A DNA stretch of 64,000 bases from an uncultured Bacteroidota bacterium (GTDB taxonomy: Bacteria > Bacteroidota > Rhodothermia > Rhodothermales > UBA10348): contig CALFHN010000042.1 in NCBI GenBank assembly GCA_937876355.1, positions 1 to 64,000 of the forward strand, written 5' to 3'. The translations under genes were made by a program, and so were the position numbers. This document shows positions 62,044-64,000 of this stretch, in pieces (the first letter of the stretch is position 1; each line of letters begins with the position of its first letter). The notes beneath the pieces were generated by a model. The model saw only the letters and a list, made by a program, of their open reading frames with translations, had not been told where the DNA came from and did not search any database.

Positions 62044-62139
62044 GGTGTTGTTCGAACGCGAATAAGGTTATGAGCCTTAAAAAAACGCTACTGGCGGCCA
62101 TTTAAACGTGCTTTAGTCAACCCAATCCGTTCACCACAG

Positions 62140-63708
62140 CTACCGGGTGGCCGAAGAGATAAACTCAGCGATATTCTTTTTCAATTGAAGCAGTTCTTTA
62201 TCGAGCGCATACATCATGTGGCCCGCTTCGTAATAATTGTGCTTAATGTTGGAGCGAAGTTCATCTGGAAGAAGCATATGATCGGTTGTCCACTCTGACG
62301 CAAAAAACGGTGTTGCGAGGTCGTAATACCCGTTTTCGAATTGAACTTTCAGATTTGGATTTTGGATCATGGCCTGTTCGAGATCGGTGGTGACAATCGG
62401 AGCCCCGCCCCAACCGCCGCCGCCTCTATTCCAATTCCAATTTTGAGTGCCCCCGCTAACTTGGTAAACATCCGATGTTGTATACCCAAGATCGTCACGC
62501 AAATACTGATTAATTGCGGACGTGTATGCGCCGCTAATGGCAGGCTGCTGCGGATCAAATCCGGCGGTTTCATTGAGAAGCTGGTTGGTTAGGGCGTCGT
62601 AGCGAGAATCTAAACGAGACACAACTCTACCTTGTTTTCGAAGAAGTTCAGCTCGAAACTGACCTGCACTTACGCGTAATTTTGCGTTGTCGAGGTATGC
62701 TTCGGACAATCCAGTGTACTCAGAAAGACGAGATCGGACAGCTGCATATTCATCTGGCGCTGCAGACGATCCTTGGGCCAACACTGCTGCATATGTGTGC
62801 GTGGCGAAGGAGCGAATTTCGTCTAACCATTCTTCTAAATTGTTTGGCCATTCAACGGCGCCCTGATAAGCTGCCGTGATGGCATACGAAGGCAAAAAGG
62901 TGATGAAGGACTCGTCTCTTCCAGCTCCGAACCTCAGCGTTTCAAAATCTAGGACCGTAGAAATCATTACCACGCCGTTTAAATGCATCCCAGCTTGACT
63001 TTGGAGCCGATTGGCCAGCACCGCATTGCGGGTAGTTCCGTAGCTCTCGCCGATCAAAAACTTAGGCGAATTCCATCGATGCTCTCTGGTTACATATTTG
63101 GTGATGAACTGCGTGAGCGACTTCGCGTCCTCGTCTACTCCCCAGTACTCCTTGCCGTCTCCTTTTCCTACGACGCGGCTAAAACCCGTTCCAATTGGGT
63201 CAATAAAGACCATGTCTGTGACGTCTATTAGCGTGCCTGGATTGTTTTCAAGATTGTAAGGGGGCGGAGGTGTCGGTTCTGGGTCGTTGATCAACACCCG
63301 TTTTGGGCCAAACGCCCCCATATGTAACCACATTGATGCCGATCCGGGCCCACCATTATAAATGAATGAAATGGGTCTTGTGCCAGCTTGTCCTCCAGTT
63401 CGTGTATAGGCGGTGTAGTAGAGACTTCCTGTCACTTCACCGTCATCATTTAGAAGATGCATTGTGGCAGCTGTAGCCAAATAGGAAATTTCAACCCCAT
63501 CGACCACCATCTTGTGATGCGTTTCTGATTTTTGTTCAGCCGGGATGGGTGATTCGGATTTTTCTGTCGCTTTCTCATCCTGTGCGAAGACGGTAACGGT
63601 CGTTAAGCATGCGATCATTAGGCAGAGCCCGAGGGCTCGGCCCAAGTGAGTCAACTTTAGAATTCTGCATGATCGTAGAGTTAAATAGACCTGCTTGAGT
63701 TGATTCAT
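62140..63708 (-). CDS. S10-family serine carboxypeptidase-like protein
   Basis: From ATG 63708 (MNQLKQVYLTLRS) the product is about 522 residues with a signal peptide (ALGLCLMIACLTTVTVFAQ). It has the S10 pattern: PISFIYNGGPGSASMWLHMG, catalytic Ser in LIGESYGTTR, Asp in GYYDLATPF and His in YYEAGHMMY. It probably trims peptides in the periplasm or outside the cell. A short glycine/tryptophan-rich insert (NWNWNRGGGGWGG) is present before the Asp region. The frame is open from 63813, but the signal peptide supports the later start. Confidence 0.9.
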   Translation of the reverse strand: MNQLKQVYLTLRSCRILKLTHLGRALGLCLMIACLTTVTVFAQDEKATEKSESPIPAEQKSETHHKMVVDGVEISYLATAATMHLLNDDGEVTGSLYYTAYTRTGGQAGTRPISFIYNGGPGSASMWLHMGAFGPKRVLINDPEPTPPPPYNLENNPGTLIDVTDMVFIDPIGTGFSRVVGKGDGKEYWGVDEDAKSLTQFITKYVTREHRWNSPKFLIGESYGTTRNAVLANRLQSQAGMHLNGVVMISTVLDFETLRFGAGRDESFITFLPSYAITAAYQGAVEWPNNLEEWLDEIRSFATHTYAAVLAQGSSAAPDEYAAVRSRLSEYTGLSEAYLDNAKLRVSAGQFRAELLRKQGRVVSRLDSRYDALTNQLLNETAGFDPQQPAISGAYTSAINQYLRDDLGYTTSDVYQVSGGTQNWNWNRGGGGWGGAPIVTTDLEQAMIQNPNLKVQFENGYYDLATPFFASEWTTDHMLLPDELRSNIKHNYYEAGHMMYALDKELLQLKKNIAEFISSATR

Positions 63709-63923
63709 TTTCGTAATTAGATGTCTTATTCGAGATGGGGCTACTGCGCCTTGGCACAGGGAATTGGACAATGTTACAAAATGGGAAAGAACAATGCCTA
63801 GGATATGCCACAAGTTATGGTTGCAGTTTGCTGAAAAACTGATAGCTTTGCCTTAGGGGATTGCAGGTTTCAACGTGTTTTCTGCTTGAGTATCTTAAAC
63901 TATAATTTTCCAAGTCTCGTCGA

Positions 63924-64000
63924 ATGCAGCGTTATCTTCAAAGCGGTTTCCAACTCATTGTTTTTTTTGTCCTTTTGTGGGCTTCCACTTCAGAAATTTC
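63924..64000 (+). CDS. start of an exported or membrane protein (partial)
   Basis: An ATG at 63924 opens a frame to the end of the window with no stop: MQRYLQSGFQ, then a hydrophobic stretch (LIVFFVLLWAS) and TSEI. This reads as a signal peptide or anchor. Only 25 residues are visible, so the product cannot be named and the call is tentative. Confidence 0.4.
   Translation, partial: MQRYLQSGFQLIVFFVLLWASTSEI

Overview
The window looks like a chromosomal segment from a member of the Bacteroidota/Rhodothermota/Balneolota group. The evidence is a type IX secretion (T9SS) pair, PorU and PorV, several proteins with C-terminal sorting-type domains, large TolB-propeller and beta-barrel envelope proteins, weak or absent Shine-Dalgarno sequences, and a eukaryote-like kynurenine pathway. 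Base composition is uniform and mid-range. I see no transposase, integrase, phage gene or CRISPR array.

Layout. 1-6.7 kb holds housekeeping genes: the N-terminal part of a MurF-like ligase, an alpha/beta hydrolase, an unusually short Rho, RadC, GlyRS, ArsC and NadA. 6.7-10.2 kb holds an outer-membrane barrel candidate and a PAS sensor followed in frame, after one TAG, by an orphan histidine-kinase H-box domain. 10.3-24.2 kb is the secretion/envelope block: PorU, PorV, an M6-peptidase-like protein that has lost its zinc motif, a HEXXH-propeller-barrel protein, a TlpA-like thioredoxin and a DUF5683-like protein. 24.3-33.4 kb has a dicarboxylate/glutamate symporter, tRNA-Arg(CCG), a divergent sigma-like factor, a CPBP protease, CdsA, MutL, TilS and HPRT.

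33.4-41.6 kb encodes a tryptophan-catabolic set: tryptophan dioxygenase on the plus strand, and on the minus strand aldehyde dehydrogenase, RidA-type deaminase, 3-hydroxyanthranilate dioxygenase, ACMS decarboxylase, formamidase-type cyclase, kynureninase and kynurenine monooxygenase. Together they can take tryptophan to 2-aminomuconate and on to an oxalocrotonate. Because ACMS decarboxylase is present, and NadA is encoded nearby, the route reads as degradation rather than NAD synthesis. 41.7-46.8 kb carries an HD phosphohydrolase, a deacetylase-like protein, TsaC, a PAP2 phosphatase and a GNAT. 46.8-54.1 kb looks like a peptidoglycan/cell-wall scavenging cluster: a GH10-like lipoprotein, an amidase/golvesin lipoprotein, an AmpG-like permease and a SpoIID protein. 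54.5-64 kb has AccD, TsaB, an EF-G paralogue, a BNR-propeller secreted protein, a small lipoprotein and an S10 carboxypeptidase.

The most unusual signals are two perfect 39-nt palindromes (18-bp arms, 3-nt loop) lying in exact codon register inside two unrelated genes, radC and the kynureninase gene. Next come the TAG-split PAS/H-box pair upstream of porU, the M6 pseudoprotease next to the T9SS genes, and the divergent sigma-like factor.
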